A stretch of 64,000 bases of DNA, taken from the NCBI RefSeq assembly GCF_033807575.1, contig NW_026907788.1, forward strand, positions 186,001-250,000, read 5' to 3'. How positions within the stretch are numbered: the stretch's first letter is position 1; the number at the start of each line of letters is the position of its first letter. The stretch comes from Cydia pomonella (taxonomy: Eukaryota > Arthropoda > Insecta > Lepidoptera > Tortricidae). A program made the position numbers and the translations under genes. Shown piece after piece: positions 30,141-41,079 of this stretch. The notes beneath the pieces are model-generated. The model was not told where the DNA came from. It was given only the letters and a program-made list of their open reading frames with translations, and searched no databases.

Positions 30141-33050
30141 TTACATAGAGAACACCCCGTCCAATAAGTCGGCCTGCGGCATAGACCCCATGACACTGGC
30201 GGCGTTACCTCTCTGTATCGCAAGGGAGATGCGTTGAGAGAGGTACGCGCCAGTCCTGGGGTCCCCTGTTGTGTCGACCAGCCGCGCCGACAATGCCCTC
30301 ATGAATGCTTTCATGTCGGCTGACCAGGGACCCAAAGTCTCAACCGCGAGCGCCGCAAACTCATAGTCGTTGAGTAAGGCTGAGTATTTGCGTCGCTTGA
30401 GGATCTGGGCCTGGTCAGCCGCAGCGCCGGCCTGAATGCGGGTTGATCCAATGTGGGACTGTGCAAAGGTGTCGACACACGTTGCGTCCCACACCAGGGC
30501 CCTTCCTAGTTTCCACGGCACTAAGGTAGCTCCGTCGGGACGCTTGCCGTCGTCTCTCGCCATGCCCACGGGTTCTAAAACCGCAGGCACAGACACGGTG
30601 GCAAGCGCGCGACGGATCAAATCGTTTATAGTACCGTGGCGATATATTCGACCGGCGCTTCTTAAGCAAGAGAGGCCATGGCGGCCCAGCTGGTCCACAT
30701 TTTTGCCGCAGGTGCACGTGTGAGGTACACATATTCTGGACCCTAACCTCAAGCATATTGCTATTCTTAAGCTATTTGGGTCCAGAACAGTGCCGATCTG
30801 TTTAGCAGGGTAAGCATTCAACCAGTGTCCCGACTCGGGGGCCGAAACCGCCAGGATGCGCGCACGTTCATAATCGTCTGGGCTGTCTTCGAGAAGTGAG
30901 GCATGGACTAACTTTAAGCGTGGAGAGTCCCAATCCCGCTGACAATGACGGGCAACTGGGATGTCAGCTCCCGGGCACGACTCACACCAGGCCTCCCTGG
31001 CCTCCTTCAGGTTCGCTATCTCATCGACAGGTATCGTAGAGCGGTTTAAAATAATACCGACGAGAGACAGCGAACCATACACAGAGGACAGGAAAGCAGG
31101 TAGAGCCACGCTAGAGGATGTGCGAACACCTAGTCCCCCAAATCTTATTGGGAGAACCGCTTGGATCCAGGGTCTAATTTCAAAATGAATGTTTAGAATT
31201 TTTGATAAAGTTTCCTGAAGGGAGGAGTCGATTGATGAAAGGATTGATGGGAATTTCCAAATTGAGCAACTACGGAGTAAATACATAAATTTTGGGGTGA
31301 ACAGACAGAAACGAATGATGAAAAACGCTATATGGGGATTTATTTTAAACAGAAGATCAGAAGTACTATTGAATAAATTTAGTTTGCAGTTAATTATAGG
31401 GTTAACAGATTCATCGAAAACTGGGGAGCCTAAAAGAGTGAGGGATGATTTAGAGTGAACAGAAATATTTGGCAGGACCCCATTAAATTTTGTTAAAATA
31501 TCGATTTTTTTTTCGGATGGAAGGTGATCTGGCATAAATATCTCACATTTGGTGAAGTTTAAAGATAGTCCAATTTTGGAAAATTGGTTTATGATATATT
31601 GAATATCCTGTAAAACGTTTAGGGCATCGCCGCCAAGGGATCCGTCATCTAAATACCAGAGGTTGAATTTTGAATTTAGTTTAGTGATAATTGGATGAAT
31701 GACTAAACTGAAAATGGCGGGCCCAAGCGGGTCTCCTTGTTGACAGCCCATGCTCGATAAAATAGTTTTGTCTCCAAAGAATAATTTAGATGGTGCTCCG
31801 TAGCATTGCCATAAATAATTATTAAGGATTGGCAATTCTTTTTTCACTTCTGCTAACAGAGCACCGCGGTCAATCGAATTAAAGGCATTTTTAACATCTA
31901 ATTTTACAAAAACTTCATAATCCGGACGATTCAAAAACGTGCGCGCAGCGTGCACTGCTGCCTCGCAGCCGCCCTTGATGCCAAAACCTAGCTGCCGCGG
32001 TTTAAAGACGTTTGTCAGCTGTTTGTTGATTTTACTGCAGCAGAGCTTTGAGGCCAATCTTCTTAAAGTGCATCCCACGGCGATTGGACGAATCCCGCCA
32101 TCTTTCTTTGCTAGGGCCACAAGATTAGCACCGTACAACAGAGGGACTATCTCAGGGTGTACGCGACCCGATAACATTAGGTTTATTAAAGCTGTAAGTT
32201 TCTTTAACAGATCTGATCTCGCTTCGCCTACAGACTTCGTAGTCAGGTCCTTTAGGTGCTGTGGACACAAACCATCTATTCCACCAGCAGATCCGTTAGG
32301 AAACGAGGCTATGGCTTGCAACACTGCGTCTTCGCATACATGTATCGTTGGTTCGTCTGAGGCGGGCGGAACTGGCAGCGTCGAGGAGGCGGCAGGGGCA
32401 GGGTGTTTTTCAGTCAAGGCGGCGTAGTTCTCAGCAGAGTGCGCAGCTATGTCGTCGCGGGAGAATAAAAGACGGGCAGCTCCACTCACGTCTCCTTCCG
32501 AAAATTTGTTTTCGATTGATCTTATTTTGTTATTAAGTGAATTATGAAGAGTTCTAGTATAATTTTCACGAGATTGGTAGGTAGCTGGTGGATAAGAGGT
32601 AAATGATGTATTATTTTTAATTTGAGAGGTAAGTGAGGCTTTGCTGGATTTGTCTGCGTGCAGGACTATGTAAGAGAAGGTAAGAAGACGCTCCCATGCT
32701 TGGGTAGAATTCTCGTCAACAACCTTGGCTACGCACTCAGTGAGGCAGCGTGCAACACACAAGCGCGCACCGCGGGGTATTCTCTTTATAACTGGAACAT
32801 TCGTTTTTAAAAACCCTAGCCTATTCGCTAGAGGTATTTCGCCTGTTTGTGAAGATGATGTGTAGCCCCGGGCTGGCGATGATGGCGCAGGTTGAGAAGC
32901 GCTGGGCAGTGGAGGTTCGACAGCCATACGGGTGCCATGCTTATAAGCTGTATGGATCGCCAGCCCCCGCCGACCTTTATATTGCTTATTATCTCCACAA
33001 ATGGGGCAACACAGCAACTCCGGCGGGTTAAAACAGGGTTGAGATGACAT
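30141..33050 (-). CDS. R2-type non-LTR retrotransposon ORF (RT plus RLE-like endonuclease), intact
   Basis: A single 969-codon frame. It should encode the protein that nicks a DNA target and reverse-transcribes its own RNA at the nick (target-primed reverse transcription) in the nucleus. In order: a C2H2 finger at residues 15-38 (CPIC...HTAYKH); a Ser/Pro-rich linker; an RT core at ~240-510 with motif A LDVKNAF (Asp385), motif B GCQQGDPLGP (435-444) and motif C YLDD (466-469), all catalytic aspartates present; a CCHC-like knuckle at 779-795; then an endonuclease-like domain with KRPDG (836-840), VWDATCVD (853-860) and a downstream KRRKYSALL. The order finger-RT-knuckle-PD/D is that of R2/RLE elements, whose single ORF is usually 1000-1300 residues, so this is slightly short. 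The C-terminus (VETLGPW to QRISLAIQRGNAASVMG) is shared with the broken relative at 18025-18229. Base composition is more GC-rich than the flanks. I cannot assign a named clade. No frameshifts or stops are seen, so the copy may be young, or the ORF may be domesticated. Confidence 0.88.
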   Translation of the reverse strand: MSSQPCFNPPELLCCPICGDNKQYKGRRGLAIHTAYKHGTRMAVEPPLPSASQPAPSSPARGYTSSSQTGEIPLANRLGFLKTNVPVIKRIPRGARLCVARCLTECVAKVVDENSTQAWERLLTFSYIVLHADKSSKASLTSQIKNNTSFTSYPPATYQSRENYTRTLHNSLNNKIRSIENKFSEGDVSGAARLLFSRDDIAAHSAENYAALTEKHPAPAASSTLPVPPASDEPTIHVCEDAVLQAIASFPNGSAGGIDGLCPQHLKDLTTKSVGEARSDLLKKLTALINLMLSGRVHPEIVPLLYGANLVALAKKDGGIRPIAVGCTLRRLASKLCCSKINKQLTNVFKPRQLGFGIKGGCEAAVHAARTFLNRPDYEVFVKLDVKNAFNSIDRGALLAEVKKELPILNNYLWQCYGAPSKLFFGDKTILSSMGCQQGDPLGPAIFSLVIHPIITKLNSKFNLWYLDDGSLGGDALNVLQDIQYIINQFSKIGLSLNFTKCEIFMPDHLPSEKKIDILTKFNGVLPNISVHSKSSLTLLGSPVFDESVNPIINCKLNLFNSTSDLLFKINPHIAFFIIRFCLFTPKFMYLLRSCSIWKFPSILSSIDSSLQETLSKILNIHFEIRPWIQAVLPIRFGGLGVRTSSSVALPAFLSSVYGSLSLVGIILNRSTIPVDEIANLKEAREAWCESCPGADIPVARHCQRDWDSPRLKLVHASLLEDSPDDYERARILAVSAPESGHWLNAYPAKQIGTVLDPNSLRIAICLRLGSRICVPHTCTCGKNVDQLGRHGLSCLRSAGRIYRHGTINDLIRRALATVSVPAVLEPVGMARDDGKRPDGATLVPWKLGRALVWDATCVDTFAQSHIGSTRIQAGAAADQAQILKRRKYSALLNDYEFAALAVETLGPWSADMKAFMRALSARLVDTTGDPRTGAYLSQRISLAIQRGNAASVMGSMPQADLLDGVFSM

Positions 33051-33480
33051 AGATTAGAAAGAAAACATATCAAAAAAAACTAAGTATCAAAACAAAGAGC
33101 TAAACCCGTACGTAGAATTACAAACGAATAGATGCTTAAATAAACTAAAACTACTTACGAAACGAGAAATTAATAGAATATTAAAACAAATACGGGAGAG
33201 TCACGTAGTAACACGACTTCAGCGAACACTTTTGCTGACACTAATTCAGTAGAAGAAAGAAGAAGTTAAGTAGCACTTTGCAAATGTTTCTTGAATCGGT
33301 ATATCACACACAATTTTCATATAAATTATGCCTAAATAAACATTTTTACGAATTGACAGATGTCATATTGGCTCGGGCCCGCAGAAGCCGCAACAAAGTG
33401 GCCCGGGCTGCGGTCTCCGCAGAGTTATGCTCCGGTTCACACGTTGTCTATATTCTTGTAACCGTTTAGCGTGTCTTCAA
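33051..33480 (-). other. Leader region upstream of the R2-like ORF
   Basis: It includes a GC-rich patch at about 33372-33430 (CGGGCCCGCAGAAGCCGC) in AT-rich DNA. It could be 5' UTR of the retrotransposon; no 5' boundary or promoter motif can be fixed. Confidence 0.3.
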
Positions 33481-34437
33481 AGCATGAGGAGTGAGATATA
33501 TTATTTAGATATATTTTATTAATGAGAAATCATTTTTGGTGACTGTTTATTTGACATCAATTTATTCTTCATTTTAATTGTTAAATTATTGACCTCCTGA
33601 AGACTAGACTGAAATAGATGATATGTATTTAAGAAAAAGTGACGAAGCCTTCAAATTTATAGTGCAGGCCGGTGTTTTTAGCTATCGCAGATAACTGGAG
33701 AGCTTTGTCACTTTTTCTTTAAGAGCCCGGTAATTGTAAGATTTAATCGTTGAAATTGTATACCTTTTGTTACGTAATGTCTAAATAACAAGTATTGGTT
33801 TCCGTTAGCACGTCTTCTCGCGTTGCCTTATTATAATGAGGTCCCAAGCGTGTGTCCCCGGTATAATATGTGACGAGAAGGGATAGTTTTTAAAAATTCA
33901 TCAAAAAATTATGGTGGTAAATTATACAAAATTATGTACAAAAACAGTTTCAGTAAATGTTGAAAGTATCAAAATTACGTTGAAATTAAGCCGATTTTCA
34001 GAGAAATTGACACTTTTTTTGAAGTAATTTCTGGAGAAAATTGATTTCGTCGAACTTTCATTTACACTACTTCAAATTTATAATAACAAAAATGCAGTTT
34101 ATTAAAGTTGAAGTACAGGATATGTGTAATACAAAATTATATTTTTTAGCAGTCCAAACTGTACGAAATTAACAAATAAGAGCTTTAAAATCAGTGCTAT
34201 ACGCTTGTTTACGGACGAACGTTTTCCATCAGAAAAAATATCATTACTAATTAAGTAAGTCTGTTTTCAAAAATAATATTTAAATTAAAGATAACAAGAC
34301 GTGCTAATAAAAACCAGTACTTGATCGACTAAATCTATCAATTTGACATTTTTACTACAAAAATCGATAACGGCCTCTTAATATATCACATCTATTTCAG
34401 TTTATATTATATATTATAGTAGTGTGGCAACTTAAAA
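33481..34437. other. Unassigned, with a foldback at 33632-33722
   Basis: TTAAGAAAAAGTGACGAAGC at 33628 and GCTTTGTCACTTTTTCTTTA at 33702 are inverted copies. The rest shows no gene. Confidence 0.4.
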
Positions 34438-34707
34438 TCACAAATCAAAATATTTGTTTCCAAAGCTCTCCTGAAGGCTGTTTGCAAAAGTACTACAATA
34501 CTCCGCGTTTTTGTCATAACAATATATCTTATAAAATTCTCGATCTAGCGACGGTGTACCGGTTTTGTAATAAATTTGTCTTTCGCGTGCACATTTTGCG
34601 GAATTGTGGCACGGCTCTGTCATTATGTTAAGTACCAATCTCGAAGCATTTTCGTGAAAGCTGAGCTTTTTTGCATAAATTTGCGCAATTTGGTATCGTT
34701 GTTCCAT

Positions 34708-35131
34708 TAGTTCGTAGAAATAACTACTCGTACTTCAGTGAAAACTAAAAAAACTCATGCCTGCAGGTTACAAGTACCTGCAGTTAAGCTTTTTTGGAAT
34801 GTTCGTCATATAAACGAAATTATGTCAAGTCCAGACAGAGAAATTAGGTTTGGAAAAAAGTTTGGCTAATATCGCATGAGGCAATTCTTGTTTGCTGATA
34901 AACATAATAAGCAGTTAAAAATAAATATGAGAAATGCACAATTTTCGTATTTCCGAAAATAAAAAGTTAAATCATTTATTACACAGTTTAAAAGTATAGT
35001 AAAAGAATTTTATTGGAATTAAATATTAGAGATGTTATTTGTCTACCCACAAAATATAGTTGCGTTATCACTTATCACCCGCATATGTCGGCGTTAAATT
35101 AATCGTACCTCCTACCCACAGAAATGACTAG
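34708..35131. other. Unassigned AT-rich sequence
   Basis: No gene; short palindrome ACCTGCAGGT-like near 34762-34785. Confidence 0.3.
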
Positions 35132-35260
35132 ATTTAAAGAATAGAATATACTAGAATTATTTTATTCGTAAACACAAACAAGACAAATTATATAATATAA
35201 CAAAAACATAGAAAGTATAAAGTGCCACGAAATGGCCTCATCTCAGCTTCTGGTAGCTTC
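35132..35260 (-). mobile_element. LINE/SINE 3' tail, family T
   Basis: AGTGCCACGAAATGGCCTCA and the adjacent ACAAATTATATAATATAACA are shared with 41862-41970. The tail side is AT-rich with AATAGAATA. Confidence 0.5.
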
Positions 35261-35593
35261 CAGCTGCTGCTGATCTTCCTCTCCCTAAAGCTCTCTGGTT
35301 TAGCTAGATAATATAAAAGTATCACTAACGCTTAAAACACTGAAAGGGAGCAAACGACACAAGGTGTAACATAGTGGGGATCCCGTTTAAGATCCTATTC
35401 GGTATCGAGTATCAATTTCGATTAGGAAAAAGTAGAACGAAAGTTTTACGCTATAAAATATACATATATGGGGCAGGTCATCAAAGTCGCACAGGTCATC
35501 ACAGTACACCTTGTATATCAGTAACTTTTCTAGCCTATATGAGCATCTCACTATACTACTGGGCATAGACACTTCCCCTTTTTCCTACCATTT

Positions 35594-35628
35594 AGTATTA
35601 TCCAATGCAGTGTGCATTGGATAATACT
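35594..35628. repeat. Perfect 16-bp hairpin, 3-base loop
   Basis: AGTATTATCCAATGCA, GTG, TGCATTGGATAATACT. Confidence 0.8.
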
Positions 35629-35649
35629 TCTTTCTTCATTACTTCATTA

Positions 35650-35877
35650 AAATAAATCAATAAAACTAAGTCCCACAGTAAGCTCAAGAAGGCTTCTGGA
35701 GTAGGTATTCAGACAACGATGTATAAAATATACAAATAATTAAATATATGGAAAACACCCATACAGGAACAAATATTTGTGGAATTATCACACAAATAGA
35801 TGTCCTTGCCGGGATTCAAAACCAGGACCATCGGCTTCATAGGCAGGGTCACTAACGACAAAGCCAGACTAGTCGTC
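35650..35877 (-). mobile_element. SINE-A, diverged copy
   Basis: GTCCCACAGTAAGCTCAAGA and GGCAGGGTCACTAACGACAA are minus-strand SINE-A. Box B is altered, suggesting an older copy. Confidence 0.75.
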
Positions 35878-35878
35878 G

Positions 35879-37161
35879 AAAATATAGGACTACTAAATAC
35901 AAATTAATTTGCGTTACAATCAACCTAGCAAAACATCCATCATTGTTTTTACATAAATAAAATATATAAATGAGTAGGTAAGATTCGTATGTAACGTGGT
36001 AATGTCTTTAAACACGTGGTCAGTTCAGTTTGCTGTATTTAATTCTGAATACATATTAAATTAACGATTGCAAGGTTTATTTTTTGTCTATTACAGGGGT
36101 AGTACTTATCTCAACACTACAGTTGTACGTAGGCACCATTACCTTTACGTTTATTCATCGTTTATGCAAGTCTGTATTTAATCATGACCTTTTTATCTTT
36201 GTCCTCTTATTGTTAAAAATTTCCGCCTCTTCTATTTGCCATACACAAAGAGATTAATTCAATGAACGCTTTATTTATCAAAGTAAATTCTACAGGAGCA
36301 TTTATTAAAATGAACCTTCTTTATGAATAAAATGTTTGTTCACCACCTGCTCCAAGATACAAAACAAGCTTTGACATTCACTTATCCTTATTACAAATAC
36401 GTTCACAAAGCACAACATAATTAGGGAGACTCCCATCTGCCGCTCCCAGAGGCGAGGGATAACACATGTCTGTAATAAATAAAAGGAATGGGATAAGACG
36501 GGAGTCGAAAAAGAGGTCAGGGATGAGTATGATAAATAAGTCAATTATTTCACCTTACACCCTGTTTCCATTGCTTGACAGCGAGTAGAAGATTGAATCT
36601 TAATATTTACGAAAGAAGACCCTTTTCTGAATTTACCTTTGAAAATTACTCTGCTTGCCGTGGTTTGGGATTCATTTTGTTGTTTCATTGTAATTTGGGA
36701 TATTTGTTTTAATAATACATGACAGGTGTAAATAATGATTTATTGTGTAATATTTTTGAAGAATCTCTTCACACCTTCCCTGTCCATTTATCCACATGGA
36801 GAATTACATGTAATTATTTATGTACATATATTAGAGATGAAAGATATACTTAACATATTTAGGTTTTTTACTGAGACTTTGAAGCAATGTGAAATGTTAT
36901 AGGCTTTAAATACAATGGGGTCTGGTTCATTCGAAATGACACATGACTACGTTAACAAGAAGAACATTACAGAAAACCTAAATTCTCATCGATACAAAAC
37001 TGCTAAATGGGATCACATAGCCTTTCCTTCATTCTAGAACTTGAAATGCTACGATTCAATATTAAATTATCGACTAGATGACGCTTTGGTCCCGCAGCGA
37101 CTAATAAAAATAGATTTTAGATTTTTCTACCAATTTAGAGACACAGGCGACTTGGCACATC
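35879..37161. other. 3' flank of the secreted-protein gene; unassigned
   Basis: Possible minus-strand AATAAA signals occur near 36736 and 36271, but none can be chosen. No other gene is visible. Confidence 0.3.
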
Positions 37162-39756
37162 CTATCTTACCGCTGTGACCGCTATCACGACATTACGTCT
37201 ACTTTTACTTCTATTTAATTTCACAGTTTTGTAGCTAAAATGTCTCTCATGGAATGCTATATGCTTTTCTTCGCTAGATTGGTCGGCTTTCTTTTTTACT
37301 TTAATCCATCTGTCATTTTTCCAATCGTATTTTTTGCCCATGTCTAGCAAAATATCTTCAAATTTTGGCCATTTTGAACGAACTAAATTAGCTTTTTCAG
37401 TCGTACTTATTTTTATTGTATCAATTGTAGGCGTCCCATTTGCCTTGGAAGTACTTTCAGGCACAGGTCTGTCTTTACCTTCGGTTAGATCTTTCGTATA
37501 ATTGCTTATCAAATTGAGAATATTGATATTATTTTTATCATTGTAAGTATTATGTGCATTGTCTATATCAGACATTTCTAAAGTTTCTTCTTCATTAGAG
37601 TATTCTTCGTTTTTGACCCAGTTGTCAGAATATTCATCGTAAATGTCTTCTATTTCATCTTCAATCTTTTCTGTAAGCAAATGTACGTGTAAATAAAAAA
37701 TAAATGTTTCATCAGAAATAAAAAGAAGAGAATCTTAGAAATCTCCGGAGACGAAAAAAGTATTGGGTTAATCACGTAAAAAAATGTTTTTATCGAATTC
37801 TATCAGCTATTTATATTCATTGATATGTTCTGACATAATCAAGCCATCAAAAGAGTCCCTACAACCCTATAAATGTTAATATTATTACCCGCCATTTCCT
37901 GGAACTTGGCGATGTCTTTTTGTAGATTTTCTCTGTTTTTACTTTTCCATTTTCCATTACCCTCATCTGTGAACAAAAACATAAATAAAGCCATAATTCT
38001 ATTAAAAATATACACGAATGCACGAACGCCTATTATGATACGCGTTCGAGCGTTCGTAAATCCTACAATACGCTGATGAAATTCTACATTATAGAGCCTC
38101 CCTTCGATTGCTGTTTCATATCAGTTTTCCTGTCAAGAACTATTCCAGACATTCCTTTTTTCAGACGAGTTCCGAGTTACTATAATAAACATCTATTCGA
38201 TGTAGTTTGGTATCAAAATTCATTGGCTAGTCTAAAAAAATAAAGTTCGTAAGTTTGTTTAGTACCCGAGTACCTTACGAAGCCTACGTTGCTTTAAAAG
38301 TGATTGTTTAAAGTGGTAATAAATATTTAATGTTCCCAGGTACTTATATATTTATTTTGTATGCAGTTCATTTTCTATGTGATACATAAGATCTATACAT
38401 TTTAGATATACTCGTACCTATAAGTACTTATTTCAGTAGACATTATTTATAACTATGAACCTCCAGGTATTTTTCTTTTGTTGCAGTACATGTTTTTTAT
38501 TGCATATTTAATGTGTTTATATGACTGTTTGGTTTCAGAATAAAATTAAAAATATATACAGGTACCTTTATATGTACCTACACTTACAACTCCTCTGGTG
38601 TTGCAGGTGTCCATGGGCTGCGGTAATTGCTAACCATCAGACAATTTGTCTGCTCGTTTGCCTTCTATATCATAACAAACCTCCAACCCGATACTCATTA
38701 TAAAACAGGTGAAGAAATAGAAGTATTAAAATAGTACAGTACAAAATCGCCAAATTGTTGGCAACTTTTATTCTCCTGCTTAAACCAAAATCTGAATTTA
38801 GTAAGCACCCCTATAATGGAACAGGCACCAGTAATGGGATGGTATAGACAAATCCTGTAAAACAAGTATTTACCATCAGTTTTTAATCGCTGGCAACATT
38901 GTACCATAAACAAGAACCAAAGAGCTGCTTAAGTTGAATATTTCTTTCACATTTATTAGTATGAAAATGAATGGCGCCATACATCCCATGACTGGAGCAA
39001 AAATCCACAGTTTTAATTGGTTAATAATATTGAAACCTATTGCAGAAGCTTTCATTAAATACATAGAAAACATAAAGGACGAATTGGACATTCAACTTTT
39101 AACTTTTTTGTATGACTGTATTTTGTGAAAGTTTTAGTATTAAATTTGATCTATGAATTATATTCATTAGTATTATATATGGAATAATATTTACAACATC
39201 AATAAATTGCTCTGATAATTAGATTAAGATAATTATATGTAATACTGTCTTACTATTCATAAGTGCTTGTTGCTAGGCCTACATGAATAAAGTATATTTG
39301 AATTGAATTGAATTGAATTGAATTGAATTGAATTGAATTAAAGCGTAAAGCGGTAGAAATTTTATAGGTATCGGTGAAATATCAAAAATACTCAAAATTT
39401 TCTCTTAAACGTCCCATGATTGGTGCCGTTAACATACCATTTGAAGTTTTCTACTCATAAAATTCCCAATTTATAACAAAATTTAAAAAGCAATTTTGCT
39501 TTTTGACCCGAACCAATGATCAAGAAGAAAGTAGGTACGGACGCTAAGCACACTGAGATTTTCTTACATTACCCCGCGAGCAAGCGAACAATTATATTTC
39601 TGTCTAATTAGGCGTGTGCGATAGAGACGGATCAGGCGGAACAATGTACAACATTCTTCGTGTTTCGCGTCCTTACTTTAGAATGAAGCAATAATTACCT
39701 ATAAACGTGGTGAATACAATAATCAGGCAACAAGTGAATGGTGCAAGACGTGGCAT
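37162..39756 (-). CDS. Secreted, cysteine-free acidic protein, three exons (unrecognised family)
   Basis: Coding exons on the minus strand: 39756-39699 (58 nt), 37966-37889 (78 nt) and 37670-37162 (509 nt with stop), giving 214 residues. Exon 1 begins ACCATGCC and encodes a hydrophobic signal peptide, MPRLAPFTCCLIIVF onward. Its donor is ATAG|GTAATT. Exon 2 follows a good acceptor (TTTTTGTTCACAG) and ends GCGG|GTAATA. Exon 3 follows TTTGCTTACAG. Both introns are phase 1, and the split codons give Asp and Glu. The mature part is lysine/glutamate-rich, has an acidic block (EKIEDEIEDIYDEY), a possible N-glycosylation site (NYT), a WPKFEDILLDMGKKYDW segment and a basic end (RSKSRR). It has no cysteine after the signal peptide. 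An acceptor (TTTGTTGCAG) 23 bases upstream of the ATG implies a further 5' UTR exon. Intron 1 (1.7 kb) is filled with repeats. I do not recognise the protein and infer only secretion. Confidence 0.7.
38588..38672 (+). mobile_element. LINE family K 3' UTR fragment
   Basis: CCTCTGGTGTTGCAGGTGTC and CTGCTCGTTTGCCTTC match the 3' ends at 711 and 63060. It sits in intron 1 of the secreted-protein gene. Confidence 0.7.
38799..39435. repeat. Repeat H, copy 2 (interrupted)
   Basis: Collinear with 21880-22271 up to CATTCAACTTTTAA, then interrupted, then resumes AAAGCGGTAGAAATTT to GATTGGTGCCGTTAACA. The minus strand again has a 71-codon frame (MSNSSF to LPAIKN). Confidence 0.65.
39104..39341 (+). mobile_element. 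LINE 3' tail with (GAATT)n inside repeat H
   Basis: TTTTGTATGACTGTATTTTG through CATGAATAAAGTATATTTGA to eight GAATT units. The same tail occurs at 41463-41777. A short TTAA is shared at both junctions. It is non-coding, presumably a 5'-truncated LINE. Confidence 0.7.
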
Positions 39757-39832
39757 GGTTCCTTTTCTCAATTTCCACCTGCAACAAACAGAAAAGTTTG
39801 GTTAGCTTAAGAATTGAGACAAACATAATAAG

Positions 39833-40010
39833 TTTTTGGCAAAAATTTCCTTTTTAGTACTAGTATTTTTTTTATGGCTGACTGTACTTTTCTTTCCACG
39901 GATAACTTATAGTCATCGAGATAATTCTAACAACTCCAAACACACTTAGTTTGCGGTGTTTTAGTTTCCATGGCCACCTCCTGTCTCCATATATGCACAA
40001 TATGCTGAAG
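39833..40010 (-). repeat. Repeat G, copy 2
   Basis: Inverted relative to 11499-11700; ACTTTTCTTTCCACGGATA and CACCTCCTGTCTCCATATA are shared. Confidence 0.6.
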
Positions 40011-40313
40011 GTCTGTTCAGATAGTATTTTCTTGTTATCAATTTATAATAGAAATATACATATGCATTACAAATTGATAACATGAAATTACTATCTAAAT
40101 ATATCACTTGATGTCAAGCCATGCGGACGGAAACCGATAGCGTAAAAAATTGCGATATCTACACTTTTCGCTCGCTGCACCCAGACAGGTCGATACCAGG
40201 TAACCTAGTGTTTTTACTAGAGGCTAGTATTTCTATTGGACACTGGATTTATCTAGCTTTCGAGTTATGTTGTTCCAACACCTCTTTTCCGATTTCTCTT
40301 GCGTGTAGGTGTA

Positions 40314-40502
40314 GGTTTTTCGGAACTTATGTAGAAATGTCTTTTAATATTTACCACTAGCTTTTCGGTGAAGGAAAACCTCGTGCACATCTGCGAAGAA
40401 ATTCGAAGGTGTATGGGAAGTCCCCAACCAGCATTAGGCTAGGCCTCTCGGCCATAAGAGGATGCCTATGCACAGCAGTGGGACATATATAGGCTGAATT
40501 TT
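40314..40502 (+). mobile_element. SINE-B, 5'-truncated and decayed
   Basis: GTTTTTCGGAACTTATGTAG, GCTTTTCGGTGAAGGAAAAC and CAGCAGTGGGACATATATAG match SINE-B. The tRNA head is missing. Confidence 0.75.
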
Positions 40503-40649
40503 TATTTATTTAAAATACTTTAATTTATTGGTACTAGTTAAAATTCACTGAGGCCGATTATGTTTCAATAATTTCATATGGTCATCTTATTTTGATACGA
40601 CCTTCAGTTTTATTATTAGCAAAGATAATTTGAAATAGAGGTGGATTGT

Positions 40650-40850
40650 CCAAGTAAACTTTATATCCACAGTAAACTTACTGCCATCTTTCGACACATG
40701 ATTAAAACGTTTAGAATTCCATTTGACTTTGATCCTTATTCTTTCACTAATATGTGTTAAATTTGTTTATATCTAAAAGTGGCGCCATCTACTAGAGCAT
40801 AGGCCAAAAGTATGGCCATATCTTTTCGAGCGATGGCATTACGCGCGAAT
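40650..40850 (+). mobile_element. MITE R, free-standing copy
   Basis: TTACTGCCATCTTTCGACAC and AAAAGTGGCGCCATCTA match a foldback MITE carried inside both large Helitrons (48797-49082 and 53362-53647). This shows that the cargo exists independently. Confidence 0.6.
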
Positions 40851-40909
40851 CAGAAAGTGCAAGTGAAATTCCTTAAGTCCTTTTCTGATTACATTTCATC
40901 ACGGCCAAG

Positions 40910-41079
40910 TAGCCTTACCACGAAATTGTTACTGAATCACACTGATATTCGCTAGGGTGTGCGTAACTTACTCGTTCTGGCTTATTAGTGCGAGCGAGAT
41001 GTATAGAAAGTAAGTTACGCAGAGTCGCAGACGTTAGCGAATATGTTAGTGTCAAGTCAGTTAAAAACTCGTGGTAGCC
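40910..41079. mobile_element. MITE S, copy 2
   Basis: TAGCCTTACCACGA at the left and CTCGTGGTA with a following GCC at the right; internal GTAACTTAC stretches are inverted. Related to 44488-44645. Confidence 0.6.

Noticed and set aside
30415..30756. Additional frames overlapping the R2-like ORF (also 31939-32427 plus, 30436-30723 plus)
   Set aside because: They are other-frame readings of a GC-richer coding region and have no motifs of their own.
32828..33073. 81-residue frame overlapping the start of the R2-like ORF
   Set aside because: Alternative frame across the C2H2 coding region; no independent support.
34438..34707. 89-residue minus-strand frame starting MEQRYQIAQIYAKKLSFHE, faintly like the N-terminus of mariner-type transposases
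   Set aside because: No inverted ends, no catalytic residues, and the resemblance is limited to a few residues.
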